Position numbers and translations under genes: made by a program | Part shown: positions 1 to 11,932 of the stretch, in pieces | How the letters are laid out: each line of letters opens with the position of its first letter | Position numbering within the stretch: the stretch's first letter is position 1 | Notes under the pieces: generated by a model | The model's input: the letters and a program-made list of their open reading frames with translations, nothing else | Database searches by the model: none | What the model was told of the DNA's origin: nothing | Source: Zopfochytrium polystomum | Taxonomy: Eukaryota > Chytridiomycota > Chytridiomycetes > Chytridiales > Chytridiaceae | Direction of reading: 5' to 3' | NCBI GenBank assembly: GCA_025765615.1 | Contig: JAIVFJ010000015.1 | Location: forward strand, 124,001 to 188,000 | DNA length: 64,000 nucleotides

Positions 1-64
1 TAGATACAGTCACACACTCTTACTCATCATCATCACCCACACAAAGAAACTTACTCTTAGTTCT

Positions 65-1526
65 CTACTCTCCCCTCCCTCTCTTCTCCACCAGCCGCAC
101 AAGCTCGTCAAGGTTGCTTTCCACTGTCGGCCGACTCAGTCCCGTTTTGTCGCCTCCGCCGTCGTCGTCGCCGTCCCCATAGTACTGGACCTTGAACCCA
201 ATCCAGCCCGCCGCCTGAGCAGCCATCACGTCCCTTTTTGCCCCGCGTTCCCACAAAACAAGAACCACATAAGTCATATAACAAAGAAACACACCTTCTT
301 CAGGAACAAAAAGGCTCTGTCGCCCTCCTCCCACTAATAGATCTCACCCGAATAAATCAAAGGAAAAACACACACCCCTCCACCCACATCCCCCCCTTTG
401 ACTTACCTCTCCAGCGAGTCCCCAACATGCACGGCCCTCTCGGCCGCGATCGTTCCCGGCTGCCCGCGGCGGGTAAGCACGCCCGACGCCGCCTCGATGG
501 CGGCGGCAAAGACGCGCGGATCCGGCTTCTCGAGCCCAAGGTTGTACGACAGCCTTTTTTTTTTAAATTTTGTTAATCAGATCCCCCACCCCAATCCCAC
601 TCAACACCAAAAAAAAAAAAAAAAAAAAAAAAAACAGCATCAACAACAACAAAACGAGAGCCCCCTCCCCCGTTCTCACATGACAAAATCAAACATCCCC
701 GCCAACCCAAGTTCGTCGATGACGTCGCGGGTGCGCGGGTCCGAGTTGGACAGGACGCCGAGGACGGGGCGCGGGGACAGCGCGGCGAGGCGGCTCAGGG
801 CGTCGTGGACGCCCGGGCGGAGAGTAAAAGGTTCCTTTGTGGCGAACAGGCGGACGAGGCGGTCGGACAGCTCGGGGAGCGGAAGCTGCTGCTGCTGCTG
901 CGACGACGAGACCTGCTGCGTGTCGGCGTGGACGCCGGCGAGGGTGAAGGTGTGGGTTACGACCTGGTTATTTGTTGTTGTTGTTGATGCGGTTTAGCAC
1001 GAGATGACGGGGCAACAACAAACACCACCACGCACGGACTGCCACCAGGCGCGGTACCCGATCGACGCCCTGCCAAAGACCGGGTGCGTTGCGTCGGCGT
1101 GCTTATACGCCGTGCGGAAGGCCGCCTCTCTGCGTTGTTGGGGAGAAGAAACCGAAAATCGGGGCGCGTCAATTACTTTTTGGAAACCCCCCACTTTTTT
1201 TTTTTTTTTTTTTTTTTTTTTTCCGCTTCCGGCCCCATTTCTTGTCTCACCCACATTCTGCGTTCCAGCGGCGAGGGCGGCGCAGCAGCGTTGACCATCC
1301 CTCCCGGCAATGAAGACGCCGACGACGAAGGCGAGCCCGCGCCGCCGATCGGCAGCTTACTGCGATCGACTCCGCTGCCCATACCGCCGCCGCCGACGCT
1401 GCCGCCGTGGCTTTGTCCCACGACCGCGGTGGCGCCGAGTGCGTCCGCGTAGATGCGCGCGACGGGGCGTGCGAACGACCAGAGGGTGCCGAACGCGTCG
1501 AACGTGACAAGGAACGGTTGCTGCAT
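65..1526 (-). CDS. HAD-like hydrolase (HDHD3 type), five exons
   Basis: Haloacid-dehalogenase superfamily phosphatase/hydrolase of about 321 residues, close to the HDHD3 type. Exons (minus strand) are 1526-1255, 1129-1036, 963-680, 553-407 and 233-65; all junctions are GT..AG and keep frame. Motif I is FDAFGTLW near the N-terminus (the second Asp of DxD is replaced by Phe-Gly context, as in this subfamily). Motif II lies in LGVLSNSD, motif III Lys in LGLEKPDPRVF, and motif IV in HVGDSLERD, followed by AGW. The cap contains the ATHPVFG..YRAWW segment typical of HDHD3. A Gly/Ser-rich stretch is inserted after motif I. Introns 1 and 3 carry long A/T runs. A Tc1/mariner remnant lies directly upstream of the start codon, so the native promoter is displaced or missing. 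Substrate unknown. Confidence 0.88.
1195..1222. repeat. poly(T) run of 28 inside intron 1 of the HAD gene
   Basis: An uninterrupted T run on the plus strand, so A on the coding strand of the gene. A matching 26-base A run (609-634) sits in intron 3 of the same gene. Such tracts recur across the window in introns and 3' flanks. Confidence 0.95.
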
Positions 1527-1534
1527 AGAGTGGC

Positions 1535-2430
1535 TCACCCAATTGTGCCAATGTTTTATCCACAATGACAGTCTCTGCTCAAACACACTCAATAATTGCA
1601 GAACAGACAAAACTGAGATCAGTTACTCTCAGAGATCTGTTCTATCAGCTGCTAAAGTGCCACATACGTACTGTACATATTGTCCAAGAGGCAGAGTTGA
1701 ACATGTGACAACTCCATTGGCACAATTTTGTGTGTTGATGTGATTCGGTAATTTGTGTTCCCTCCCTTTGCTGCAATGACTGCTGCAATCCTCCTAGGCA
1801 TACTTTCAACCAAATTTTTGCACATTTCGGCTGGAAAATTCCTCCATTCCTTCCGGATTCGTTCACAAAGCTCCAAGTTTGACTTTGGTGCAGTTTCATA
1901 TGAATTGAGCCTCTGCTTCAAGATATTCCAAGTGTGCTCAATTGGATTGATGTCAGGAGACTGAGAGGGCCATTGCATAAAGCGAAATCCATTGCTGTTG
2001 AGCCATTCTTTGGTGTATTTGGAGGGTATGCTTAGGGTCGTTGTCCTGCTGGAATATAACATCCTGCACTTCGAGTCTGCGTTCGTTGAGACTAGGGATT
2101 AGATTGTTCTCCAAAATCACATATTGCTCAGAGTTCATTGTGCCTTCCACGAAAGAGAACTGCAAGACACCAGACCACGTAATGGCACCCCAAACCATTT
2201 AGATCTGCAGCTAAACCTTTTCGTCAGTTGAACGTGATGATCTTGAAGTGGCGTTCCAGGAATTCTCCAAGCACACATCAGGCCGTCTGATCCCTCCATA
2301 TTGATCTTTGACTCGTCTGACCAAATGACGGGCTTAAAGTCCTCAACTGTGCAGTTTGATATTGAAGGGCAAACTTGAGCTGAGCATTTTTGTGTTTTGT
2401 TGTCAGGGCCAGCCGTTTCTTCTTCCGTTG
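1535..2430 (-). mobile_element. decayed Tc1/mariner transposon
   Basis: The minus strand encodes pieces of a Tc1-family transposase in order but in several frames. They are RLALTTKHKNAQLKFALQY (about 2420-2360), FKPVIWSDESKINMEG with the first catalytic Asp (2342-2295), MVWGAITWSGV to FQQDNDPKHT with the second Asp (2198-2035), and KEWLNSNGF..WPSQSPDINPIEHTWNILKQRL with the third Asp (2025-1910). The tail runs to about 1750. At least three frame breaks (near 2360, 2200 and 2037) make it inactive. A 13-base motif, aattgtgccaatg, occurs at about 1543 and inverted at about 1714, possibly part of the terminal repeats. No matching right end was found. The minus strand at 2929-2693 may hold more of the N-terminal DNA-binding part, but this is unconvincing. 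Confidence 0.85.
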
Positions 2431-3213
2431 TGGAAGTTTCAGCTGCTTCCCTTGTTCACCCTTCAGTGGTTATTTCCCTCTTTCAGGGTCCTGTTGAAGG
2501 TTCTTGTGCCCTGTTTGCTGTCAAATTCTTTTCTCTCTTTTCTGTCTTTGTTTGCATTGAGTGGTCCTGTGAACAAGGTTGTTGTTTGTGCTGCCCCTGC
2601 CCACCTGTCCCAGCCCGCTTCTGTCTTCCGTCGCTCCTGTGCCACCGCTGCTTCGTCGTCGTCGTTGTCATCGCTGCCTCAGCTCGCATACGTTAGACCT
2701 GGGGTAGCACGCCCATCGTCCGACAGGTGTAGGTAGGTTGTCCCACTGAAACTTCCACACCATAAACCTTTGAGACCGACCTCTTGGAGCGAACGCCTGA
2801 CTCTCTCAGGTGAGACAGTCTCCGAGTGACTTGTTCATGCGTCTGGGCCAGTTGCACTGCAGTTTTAGCTTCTCCAGATGCAATTTGCTGAATGTACATC
2901 AACCCAAGCGACCCGAGGCCTTGCCTCAATTTATTGACAGACTGGGCACCCGGGACGCCCCGCGGGTTTCCTTTTTGGGCATGTTGGTTTGAAAAATTTC
3001 CGTTTGTCTCTCAAGTTCTCCCACCCTCCGCATTGATTGATGAACTGGATGGATTGACCCGGCGATATGCCAAGACAGACCTCTGGGTTGCTGGTGGCGT
3101 TTTGTTTGTGTGTATTTGTGTGTGTGTGTGTGTGTGTGTGTACGTGTTTCATTCCTCCAAAAAAGGAACAAACGGTCAACGGTCTCATAAAGCACTTGTA
3201 CCTCGCCCCACAG
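2431..3213. other. no confident gene; transposon flank and (TG)n microsatellite
   Basis: This stretch between the transposon remnant and the SAM-domain gene holds pyrimidine-rich sequence and a (TG)n tract at about 3118-3140. The reading frame of the SAM gene stays open back to 2892 through the microsatellite, which looks fortuitous. A first exon of that gene must lie here, but I could not place it. Confidence 0.5.
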
Positions 3214-4106
3214 CCCCTCACAACAACGGCGTCATCGCCGTGGTCGTCGTCGTCGTCGTCCTCACCGCTGTCATCGCCGCGTGCCTGCTGTGCGTCTGCA
3301 TCTCCCGCCAGCGATCCTCTTATTCATCTTCGTCAAAGACCTCGCCGCAGTCCCTCCCGACCGTCCATCCTCAACAACCACCACCACTGGCACCACAACC
3401 ACCAGTACCCGCAATCACACACCCCTCCGCCGCCGCCGCAGCCGCCGCTCCTCCTCAACAAGCATGGCCCGGATGGCACGCCTCGTCGTCGTCCGCAGAC
3501 TCCAAGCAAGGGCTGCTGCTCCTACCCCAAGGCGGCGGCGGCGACGGCTTCCTCCTGGAGAAGGTGCTGTCGTCGTCATCGGGCGCCTCAGGGTCGCAGC
3601 AGCAGCAGGCCACGTTGGCGGAGTTGGGCCCGCGGGAGGTTGACGACCTCCTGCGGATCAACGGCGAGTCGGCGCAGATCCCGGCGGACGTGGCGGAGTG
3701 GGGCCCGCGGGAGGTTGGCGAGCTGCTACGGTTCCACGGGCTGTCGCCGGAGGTTGTCAAGGCGTTTGAACGTGAGTTAATAGTCTTGGTTGTTGCCTCT
3801 TTTTTTTTTTTTCTCTGACGTTTTCACTTGATGACGCCCATTGAATACCGGCCCCCCGTACCAGACCGGGGGATCACGGGACCGGCGCTGCTTGCGATGA
3901 CGCCGGACGCGCTCATGTCGCGGCGGGACGAGCTGCGGCTGGACAGCCCGGAGGCGCGGTTCAAGGTGCTGGACCTCGTGGGGCGGCTGCGGGCGCGGTT
4001 TCCGGATGCTTTGAGGGGCGAGGCGGGAGGGGCGGACGACGGCGGGCGCAACAAGCAGAAAGGGGACGACGCCTCGCAGTCGATGCTGCCTGTGTATACG
4101 CCGTGA
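3214..4106 (+). CDS. membrane-anchored SAM-domain protein (5' end unresolved)
   Basis: Two exons are visible: about 3214-3771 (acceptor ccccacag at 3213, donor gtgagt at 3772) and 3865-4106. The protein opens with a strong transmembrane segment (GVIAVVVVVVVLTAVIAACLL), then a Ser/Pro/Gln/Ala-rich linker, then a sterile-alpha-motif-like domain spanning the splice junction. Its parts are VAEWGPREVGELLRFHGLS and, in exon 2, GITGPALLAMTPDALM followed by LDSPEARFKVLDLVGRLR. The first helix is duplicated just upstream (LAELGPREVDDLLRINGES), so the domain is preceded by a partial copy of itself. SAM domains mediate protein-protein or RNA contacts; the partner is unknown. The start codon is not identified; a short upstream exon with the extracellular N-terminus is likely. 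Confidence 0.68.
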
Positions 4107-4524
4107 TGAAGAAGAACTAAGAAGAAGGAGAAGGTTGAAGGTTGGTTGAAGGTTGGTGGCGTGCAAAACACCAACATGGCCCAAATCGCAGTCCAGCTTC
4201 AGTCTGTTTCCGGTTTAGCGGTGCCTTGTGATTGGACGCACGGAGAGAAGACTTTCATGGACGTCCCATCACACAAACAACCATCCAAAATCGGCTCGGG
4301 AAATGAAAAAGGGTGTGTGGGAATGAAGAGAATAAACAAGAAAGCGATAAAAGCCTGTCTGCTGTGCGCGAGAGAATCTGTCTGTCTGTCGGTCGGTCTA
4401 CTCCGGTTCTGTCTGTCTGCTTCTTCTTTCTCGTTCGCCTGCCGCCGGCAGCGCTGTTGGTTGTTCGAAAAAAAACTCGCTCCTTCCACCACCGCCAATC
4501 TCCCGCTTGTCGACACAACCGACG

Positions 4525-5328
4525 ATGACTCGCCGCCTTCACAACAACCCCTCGCACCTGCTGCTGCTGCTGCTGACCCTGCTCATCGCAATCGCAGCTA
4601 TCCTCTCCACCGCCCCGCCCGCCCACGCCCAGCAGGATCCCGCCGCATCCTCCTCGTCGTCGTCGTCGTCGTCAGACTCCGCCGCCGGCCCCACCTCGGC
4701 CGCAGACCCTGCCTCAACCACAACCACGACATCCACCACATCCTCGGCCGCCGCCAACCCCGCCCCGTCCACCTCCTCGGCCGCCTCAGGGTCTTCGTCC
4801 TCGTCCGCGACCGCGACCTCGTCGGCGCCCGCCGCGACCTCGACCGCTGGCCTGATGGGCAACATGACGTGCGACGCCACGGCGTTCGATTCGTGCGTGT
4901 CGACGTACTCGAACAAGCTGACCGCTTGCGCTGGCTCGCTGAGCTGCCAGTGCAGCTTGATTTACGTGCTCCGCGACTGGTGAGTGGGCCCCCGATCCGG
5001 ACCTGCTCCATCACCTCCCCTCTCCTTCCGCAGTCCGTCCATCCGTCCTGTCCATCCATCGATCTCGCAAACACACACCCACGCCCCCCACCCACCCACA
5101 CATACTTTCTCTGTTTTTTGTCTTTCCTCCCAAACGCTATCGATCCGGCGATTCTGACACGTCTCTCTCAGCCGCAACTCGTGCCCGCCTCGCTTCAACG
5201 AGGTCCTCCAGGTGCTCTTCCAGGTCCCCGCGTGCTCCCGGTCCGACGCCGTCTCGGGACGCTTGGGCCACGGCGGCGTGGCTGTCGTCGCCGCTATCGT
5301 CGTCGCCGCCGTTCTTGCGTGGATGTGA
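4525..5328 (+). CDS. predicted GPI-anchored Ser/Thr-rich surface protein
   Basis: Two exons, 4525-4979 and 5172-5328 (donor gtgagt, acceptor ctctctcag), encode about 203 residues. The N-terminus is a signal peptide (basic MTRRLHN, then LLLLLLTLLIAIAAIL, cleavage after AHA). Next come about 80 residues of low-complexity Ser/Thr/Ala, which would be heavily O-glycosylated. A Cys-rich module follows (CDATAFDSCVSTY, CAGSLSCQCS, CRNSCPPRFNEVLQ, ACSRSD), then a C-terminal hydrophobic tail (GGVAVVAAIVVAAVLAWM) that ends the protein, as a GPI-attachment signal does. The Cys module recalls fungal extracellular cysteine domains, but I cannot name a family. Likely located on the plasma membrane or cell wall. 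Confidence 0.8.
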
Positions 5329-6671
5329 GGAAGGTGTGTAGCCGGTACTCGGATTCGGTAGGAAGGAACAAGCACTGCTCCCGCCCAGGTCGGTCGCCCA
5401 GACTGCTGCAGTTCAGTTTTGTCCTCTCTGCTTCCCGGTTCCTCGCACTTTTCACCTTCTCTGTTTCCTCATTCCTTTCCGATTGGGGGCTTCCGCTAAT
5501 CTGTTTTGTTTCGAACACTTCGACCCACTCTCGGTCTGCCTTTTTCATTTTCGTTTCGCTTCCCCTGCTTTTCTTTTCCACCCCCCCCTTCCTCTCTTCC
5601 TTTATCTTCTTGCTAGAAGCGGCTTTCAAAAGCGCTCTGCTTGTTTTTTACTTTTTCGTTGTTTGGCCCTTCCTTTCACTACCTCCATTTTCTTAGATGG
5701 AATGAAGCCCCAAGGAGCAGGGGGGAATCCGTCTCCACCGGTTTCTTACCTACCTCCTTTCGGGCTGTCCCTAACCCACGTCTCTCCCGATCCCTTCCTT
5801 TTTTCAACTCGCCTTTGCTCCGCCTCGTTCGTTGCACTTCCCCAAAGCCTGGGAGATTGACATTGAAAGCTTAAAAAAAACCCCCAAAAATATAAATGCA
5901 AAGTATTATTCTTACTAAGCAGTCTTCATACCGTCTCCTGCTGTTACGTGTCCCTTATCAAACTAAACAGTTACAAACAAGCCCAAGCAGCTTGACGAAA
6001 ATCCGGCTTTCTTTAGCGGAGGTTGAAAATGCTGGGCGATCCCGCGGCGACCGCCCCCAAGCAGTTGGTTCAGATGTACGCGCTGGCTGGCGCGTGCCCC
6101 TTTGGGTCTACTTTGTGGTTGCTGCCCCGGCGGCTGGAGAGGCCAAGCACTCATGGTGGCAGGGTGGCAGGAGCTCAGCTGACTGGGTGGGTGCCAGCCC
6201 CTTAAATTCCAAATTGTCGGCTTTTTTGATCATCTTCCTTCTCGCATAACATAACATAACACGGTTTTTTGTCTTTGTCAAGGCAGTCGGCCTGTCGGTC
6301 ACAGATCCTTAAAAACTGCCCATTCCATCGATCAATTGAGGGGCCGCGTGCGGGGGGCCATCCACCACTATCGCCAACGTTCCCCGCTAATCCCCCTCAT
6401 CTGCGTCCACGGCGGTGCGGTTGCCGACAGTACAGTCCCAGCCGGCTCTCGCATCCACAAGCAGAGCTTCGCACATCCTGATCAGGGCAGAGTAACCCAA
6501 CAACCCTGCCCGACCGACTCCCTGCGAGTGTCGGGTCGTTCGTTGCTGTCTTCCCGATCGGCCATTGCAAGACTCCCGCCCCGCTTCGCCCCACCTCGCA
6601 GATCCCCTTGTCGGGCACACCCATCCCAACCCCCCCCACCCCTCCGCCCTGCATTCCAACCGGAGATCGCA
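5329..6671. other. intergenic, nothing recognised
   Basis: Pyrimidine-rich 3' flank of the GPI-protein gene, then the 5' flank of the ankyrin gene. Open frames here are low-complexity and lack family features. A short direct repeat (cataacataacataaca) occurs at about 6245. Confidence 0.6.
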
Positions 6672-9600
6672 ATGTCGCACTCTCACTCGCACATTGACGT
6701 TCGCGGTACCAGCGAGGGCCATCCTCTCTCCCGATTCGATGGCGGCGGTTTCCACCACCACCCCACGGGCAAACAGACGAGAAGCACAGCCGGCCAAGCA
6801 AGCAACCACGGCAGCAGCAGCAGCAAGTACGGAAGCGTCGGTCGCGCAGCGGCCGCAGCCCACGTCGCCAGCCTTGCATCCTCACAATCGACCCTGATTC
6901 CACCAACCGCCCCCGCTGGCCCGAGCACGACGTCGACGCCGTCGGGGTCGTCGCCGTTTCCGCCAAACCGGCCAAACAGTCCGACCGGTCACCCACTGGA
7001 CAGCCGCGGACATCCGCGCGCCATCCCGTCGTCCCCTTTGTCGCAGGCACAGCAGCATCCGTACCCGCGGACGGCCGGTGCGTCAACAACCCAGCATGCG
7101 CAGCCCAGCCCGGGGGCACCTTCAGGGAGCGCAAAGATCGGCGCCGGCCGGTTTGCGCTGCCGTCCTCGCCGCCGGCGACACCCCCGCACGGTGGTGGCG
7201 GTTCAAGCAATCGCCCTGCGACACCCACACCCAGCGGGACGCCGACGGCGCCGGCGTCGCCGTTCAGGTTCCATGCAGCGCAACACTCGCCGCGCAGCCG
7301 CCCGGGATCCCCGAGCCCATCTCCGACGCTGTCATCGGGCTCGCTATCCCCCGTCGCGCACCGCTCGCATGCGTCGGCGGCGGCGGCGCCGGTGCAGGGG
7401 CTGGCGCTCGATCGCCAGGTCGTCCGACGCATCACATCGCAAGAGCTTGCGTCCGCCTTGGACCGGTGCCTGCCGCGCGTGAGCGTCTTGCGTGACGCGG
7501 CTTCGGGCGATGATGACGCGGCCGCACAGTGCGAAAACGAGACGATGCCGGGGCGGGACTGGATTTTGTGGATCCGAAAGAAGGTGGGGTGGGATTTCGA
7601 ATAGTTCATTCCATGTTCGCTCGGCTCATTCTCGTTTATTGCCCGTTTCCGTTTCTGCGATTCAGGCAAGCAAGACCGGCCAATCGTCGAACCCTGAGGC
7701 TCACCTGGCAAGGGTGTTTATGCTGACCGCTGTGTGCGCAGTCCGAATCAGCCATGGTTTGTGGTCTTGCAGGGGCAGTCGTTTGATTCAGCTCTTACGC
7801 TTCCCTCTTTGTTTCTTGCATTCTTCCGCAGAGAGTGTCGAAGAAGTCACCGTGCGATGTTTTTGCGGGACCCGCGTATCGTTACGCACCAAAGGCGATC
7901 AGTTCCCCCGTGATCACTTTCACCGCAAGCACCCCGAGATTCTCGCAAGCCTAACGCTCATCCAGCAGGCGAAACAGTACACTTGGCCAACCGCCAGTTA
8001 CCAGTGGCAGCTGGTTTCGTCCAGGATCCTGTCATGCTGGCGCCACCTCTTTGATCGCCAGTTCGACGCAGACCCTGGAGCGTCGGAGATTCGTGTGCTT
8101 CTCAAGGAGCAGCTTGAGAGATGCGCCGGGATCGCGTTCAGCATCCGGCCGGCCTTTGCGTGTGGAATTTACCAACTGGCGTCCGTCAATCGACCGCCGT
8201 TTTCTCAGGCCGGTTGCACGCTTTCGCCGTACGAGGACTCGCTTTCGATCAAAACGCCTCCGCTTGGCTCTTCCAGGGATTCGTCTATTGACGAAGACGG
8301 AGACTCTGTGGGAGAGGATCTTGCCGCGCTTCGACGCTCCGACTCGTGGCGTGCGCACCGAAGCAACAGTCAGTTCTCCGGAAGCTCGCTCACCTCCGCG
8401 CAGAGCGTGGAGACCATGCACAGCGGTTCCCTGGACGTTATAAGCGAGACAGGTGTGTGGCGACCTGGATTGAGGCTGAGACTTTCATTTTGGCATCGCT
8501 CATGACACGTTATTGCCTGTTTTTCGCCAAAAGAATCATTCACGTTCGCCGCTCACCCGGCGATGGTGCCAGTCGGCGACCGCTGCGCTGTAGGTTCCTC
8601 CTTGGTGCCGCCGTTCCCTCAGCGCAGCTCGCTGAGCAGCGCAAAGAGCGTCTTACCAAACACCCCGCACCTCGGCGGCATCGTGGGAATGCCCCAGCCC
8701 AACCAACACCAACACTACCTGTCAGCGCCTTTTGATTTTCTCGGCCAACCGACGATCCCCACCACGCCAACCTCCCTCCACTCGATGATCCGTCCCATCG
8801 TTGCTTCCTCCTACCCGCAGCAGGCGCTTCTGGCCAACCAAGCGTACCTTTTATCCAACGGCGGCGGCGGCAAATCCCAGCCCCAGCCGGCAAACCACCC
8901 CCTTGGGCCCGCCCGGACGGCGCTGGCCGTATCGCTTCCGGTGGACGGCTCGCCGGGCAGCTCCAACTCTGCCGCTAGGTCCTCGCCGGCCGCGACCCGC
9001 GACAGCTCCGGCCGCCTCGACGAGCGGCCAACAAAACATTTCGACGGCGCTCGCGGCAGCGGCCGCGTCCATCGCCGCCACGGCGGGCAGAATCTTCACT
9101 GGCGGCCCAGCGACTTTAGGAGCCGCGCCCGCTGCGGCAAACGGTACGCCCCCGCCGTCCGCCAACGGAAACAGCACCAGCAACGGCCTGGCTGGCTCCG
9201 GCCGCCACGCGAACGGTTCGTCGCACGCGCACGCGGACCCGCAAACGTCGGCCGTTTTGATGCTGGCGGACTCTGTGCTGCTGGAGAGCGTGAAGCAGTA
9301 CCTGACGGCGGCGAGCGGCAAGTATGGGTATGTTGTGGAGGTCGAGGCGCTCCCGCCGGATGCGTCCATTTCTAAACCGCCAGGTTGGTGATATCGTCTT
9401 GAAGATATTGCGCAGGGACTAAGGCCGCTTCCTTTTTCGTTGCTCCTTTGCAGTTGTTTTCGGAACTCATCTGGAGCTGAACCAATTTTTTGGGACTGTA
9501 ACAATGCTGAGTGAGTAGTGTGGCGCGTGAGAGAGACTTGTTTAAGCGATCTAGTATCGGTTTGACGATTCATACTCTAACGATTACTTGATGTGTATTT

Positions 9601-10959
9601 TTAGTCTCATCAACCCAAGAGAGTGCGGTCGCGAGGCAGGCGCTCCTTCGGCTGATTTATATCGTCAACGACTGGACAGAAACCAGCATGCGGTCGCGTC
9701 TCGTGCTCAAGGAGGCGGCGAACGCGACGCCCGTGTCGCGTCCGGCGCTGGCGTCCGTCGTGACGTTTGCAAACGCGGACGCGGTCGCCGCCGCCGCCGC
9801 TCCCGCTTCGGTCGCACGGTCGGAACCAGCCGCCTCTTCGTCGTCGTCGTCGTCGGCACTGCAGGCGGAGCCTTTGCCGGCCTTTGACCTCGAGGAGTGG
9901 AAGAAGCAGAACAAGGCGGCCGTGTCGGGCACGACGGCGGACAAGAACGCGCTGCTGTGCGAGGCGGCCGCCGACGGACTGGAGGCTGCGGTGTCGTTCC
10001 TCCTCGCTCACGGCGCCAAGGCCGACGCAACGGACGTTGACAAGCGGACACCGCTGCACCACGCGGCTGCGGGCGGCAGCGTTGCGGTGGCGGCGCTGCT
10101 GCTGGAGCACGGGGCGTCGGCGCGGACGGAGGACATGACCAAGCTGACGCCGCTGCACCTGGCAGCGGAGAACGGGCACGTTGCGATGGCGAGCCTGCTG
10201 ATCGAGCGGGGCGCCGCGGACGTGAACGCGGGTGACGAGTACCGGCGCACGGCGATGCACCAGGCGCTCAAGCGCGGGCACGTGTTGGTTGCGGAGCGGC
10301 TGGTCGCCGCGGGGGCGAACCCGAACGCAAAGAACGCGTTCAACTCGGCGCCGCTGCACATTGCGGCCAAGACGGGTCGCGCCGACGTCGTGCGGTGGCT
10401 GCTGGCCCGCAAGTCGATGGTGCCGACGTCGGAGCTCGTCGCGTTTGACGAGTTTGACAGAACACCGCTGCACCACGCGTGCGAGGGCGGGCACGTCGAG
10501 GCCGTGCGGCTCATGCTGGAGCACTATGGCCGCAGCTCGCAGCACGCGTCGTCGTCGTCGTCGTCGGGAACGTCAACGTCGTCGACGCCGTCGTCGTCGT
10601 CGTCGTTCCAGCACCTCGCTAACCTCCGCAACAAGAAGGACAAGCTGACGCCGCTGCACCTGGCCGCGCGGTACGGGCACCTGGAGGTCGTGCAGCACCT
10701 GGTCGACCACGCCGGCGCCGCGGTCAACGCGGCCGACAACCGCCAGCAGTCGACGCCGCTGCACCTCGCGCTGCGCAACGGGCAGGTGCGCGTCGTCAGG
10801 TTCCTGCTGGACCGCGGCGCCGACGTCAACGGCCGCGACGCGGGGGGCATGACGCCGCTCGACGTGGCGAAGGTTGAGGGACGCGGGGAGGAGGTGGTCG
10901 GGTGGCTTGTGGCGCTGGGGGCTGTGGCGGGAGTTGGCGCCGCGACGGCGGCGGGGTGA
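6672..10959 (+). CDS. large ankyrin-repeat protein, six exons
   Basis: Exons: 6672-7583, 7666-7713, about 7834-8452, 8573-9383, 9454-9510 and 9605-10959. Phases agree at each junction, so this reads as one gene of about 1,200 residues. The first ~300 residues are disordered Ser/Pro/His-rich sequence. Exon 3 holds a folded-looking part (VTVRCFCGTRVSLRTKG, then FPRDHFHRKHPEI). The last exon starts with a helical part (ARQALLRLIYIVNDW) and then about eight ankyrin repeats from about 9950 to 10900 (TPLHHAAAGG, TPLHLAAENG, APLHIAAKTG, TPLHHACEGG, TPLHLAARYG, TPLHLALRNG). A Ser-rich insert splits two repeats at about 10545-10620. The reading frame moves by +1 between about 8975 and 9060; either a single extra base (e.g. 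near 8993) or a ~112-nt intron (8979-9090) would fix it. Function unknown; scaffold-like. Confidence 0.75.
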
Positions 10960-11932
10960 TGAGCAGTCGAATGTGTTTTTTGTATCTTTGAGAGTATTTG
11001 GTGGGGGAGTGTGCCCTGCTTCAATTTTTTTTTTTTTTTGTTTCTTCTCTCGCCCTCTCCGATGAAAGCTATGCGGTGTCCGTTTTTTTGGTTTCATTTT
11101 GTTCGAACGCGATTTTTTTGCATGCGTGTTTTTGTGTTGTTTGTTTGTGTGTTTGTTTGACCCGTGTTCTTAAGAAGCTCTCCTTCCTCGACCCCGCACC
11201 CCCCATTCCTCCTTCCCTTTCCCCCACCACCCTACCGTTCCTTACTTTCACCCCTTCTCGGTTCTATTTCTCTAGCTTCCACCAGTGGCCTTTCCCCCCT
11301 CGCTTCCTGCTTTTAGCTTTTCCCTGCCCCCCAAAGAGAGTCTTACTTGGTTTTTACAGTAAATAAAACAGAAACGAAAAAAAAAAAAAAAAAAAAATAG
11401 CAAGCACGGCCGGTGGGTTAGTAGCGCCCGACGGCAAAAAGATTCTTGGCGTCGGGCGGCGCGAAGTGGATCAATTACATAAGAGAAACACTGAAGGAAA
11501 AAAAAAATTTTCTTGACAGCTCAAATCAAACCAGTCTTCGGCATCGCGCGACGCCGCCGACCTCGTTTGTTACCCGGAAAGGGAAAAGCCAAACTCCGGT
11601 GGGCAAATGAGAAAACAGAGAAAGAAAAAAAAAAAGAAAAAAAGAAAAGAAAACCCGTCACACACAACAACCACCCCCGCCTCATCTCACCTTCACACCG
11701 AAAACTCATCCACATCCCCCCCACCCTACCCCCATCGTTAGACAAGAGAGAGTAAGCTACCTGCGAACCCAACCGATCCAGGGCCCCCCCAAGCAAGCAT
11801 CGGATAGAGTAGCGGTTCCCGCCCCTCGGTTAGATCGCCCCCCCGAAAAGCCAGCGAGGGCGAAGACAGACCCCACCAACACCAAGAAAAGAAAGCCAAA
11901 AAAAAAAAAAAAAAAAGAAACACTCAGTCACC
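10960..11932. other. intergenic, nothing recognised
   Basis: Pyrimidine-rich 3' flank with T runs, an A run at 11379-11398, then the purine-rich 5' leader of the bestrophin-family gene ending in an A run just before its start codon. No credible coding sequence on either strand. Confidence 0.65.

Noticed and set aside
2693..2929. Helix-turn-helix N-terminal part of the Tc1 transposase on the minus strand
   Set aside because: SHLRESGVRSKRSVSKVYGV looks vaguely HTH-like, but it is separated from the rest by unrelated sequence and does not align convincingly.
2892..3213. Extension of the SAM-domain protein back to the ATG at 2892
   Set aside because: The extra ~100 residues would run through a (TG)n microsatellite and transposon-flank sequence; a splice acceptor at 3213 is more credible.
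8979..9005. 27-nt micro-intron in the ankyrin gene
   Set aside because: Has GT..AG ends, but its length is a multiple of three and would not repair the frame; a ~112-nt intron or one extra base fits better.
9610..10545. 311-codon open frame on the minus strand
   Set aside because: Antisense to the ankyrin repeats; repetitive RRRH-rich composition is the mirror of the repeat codons.
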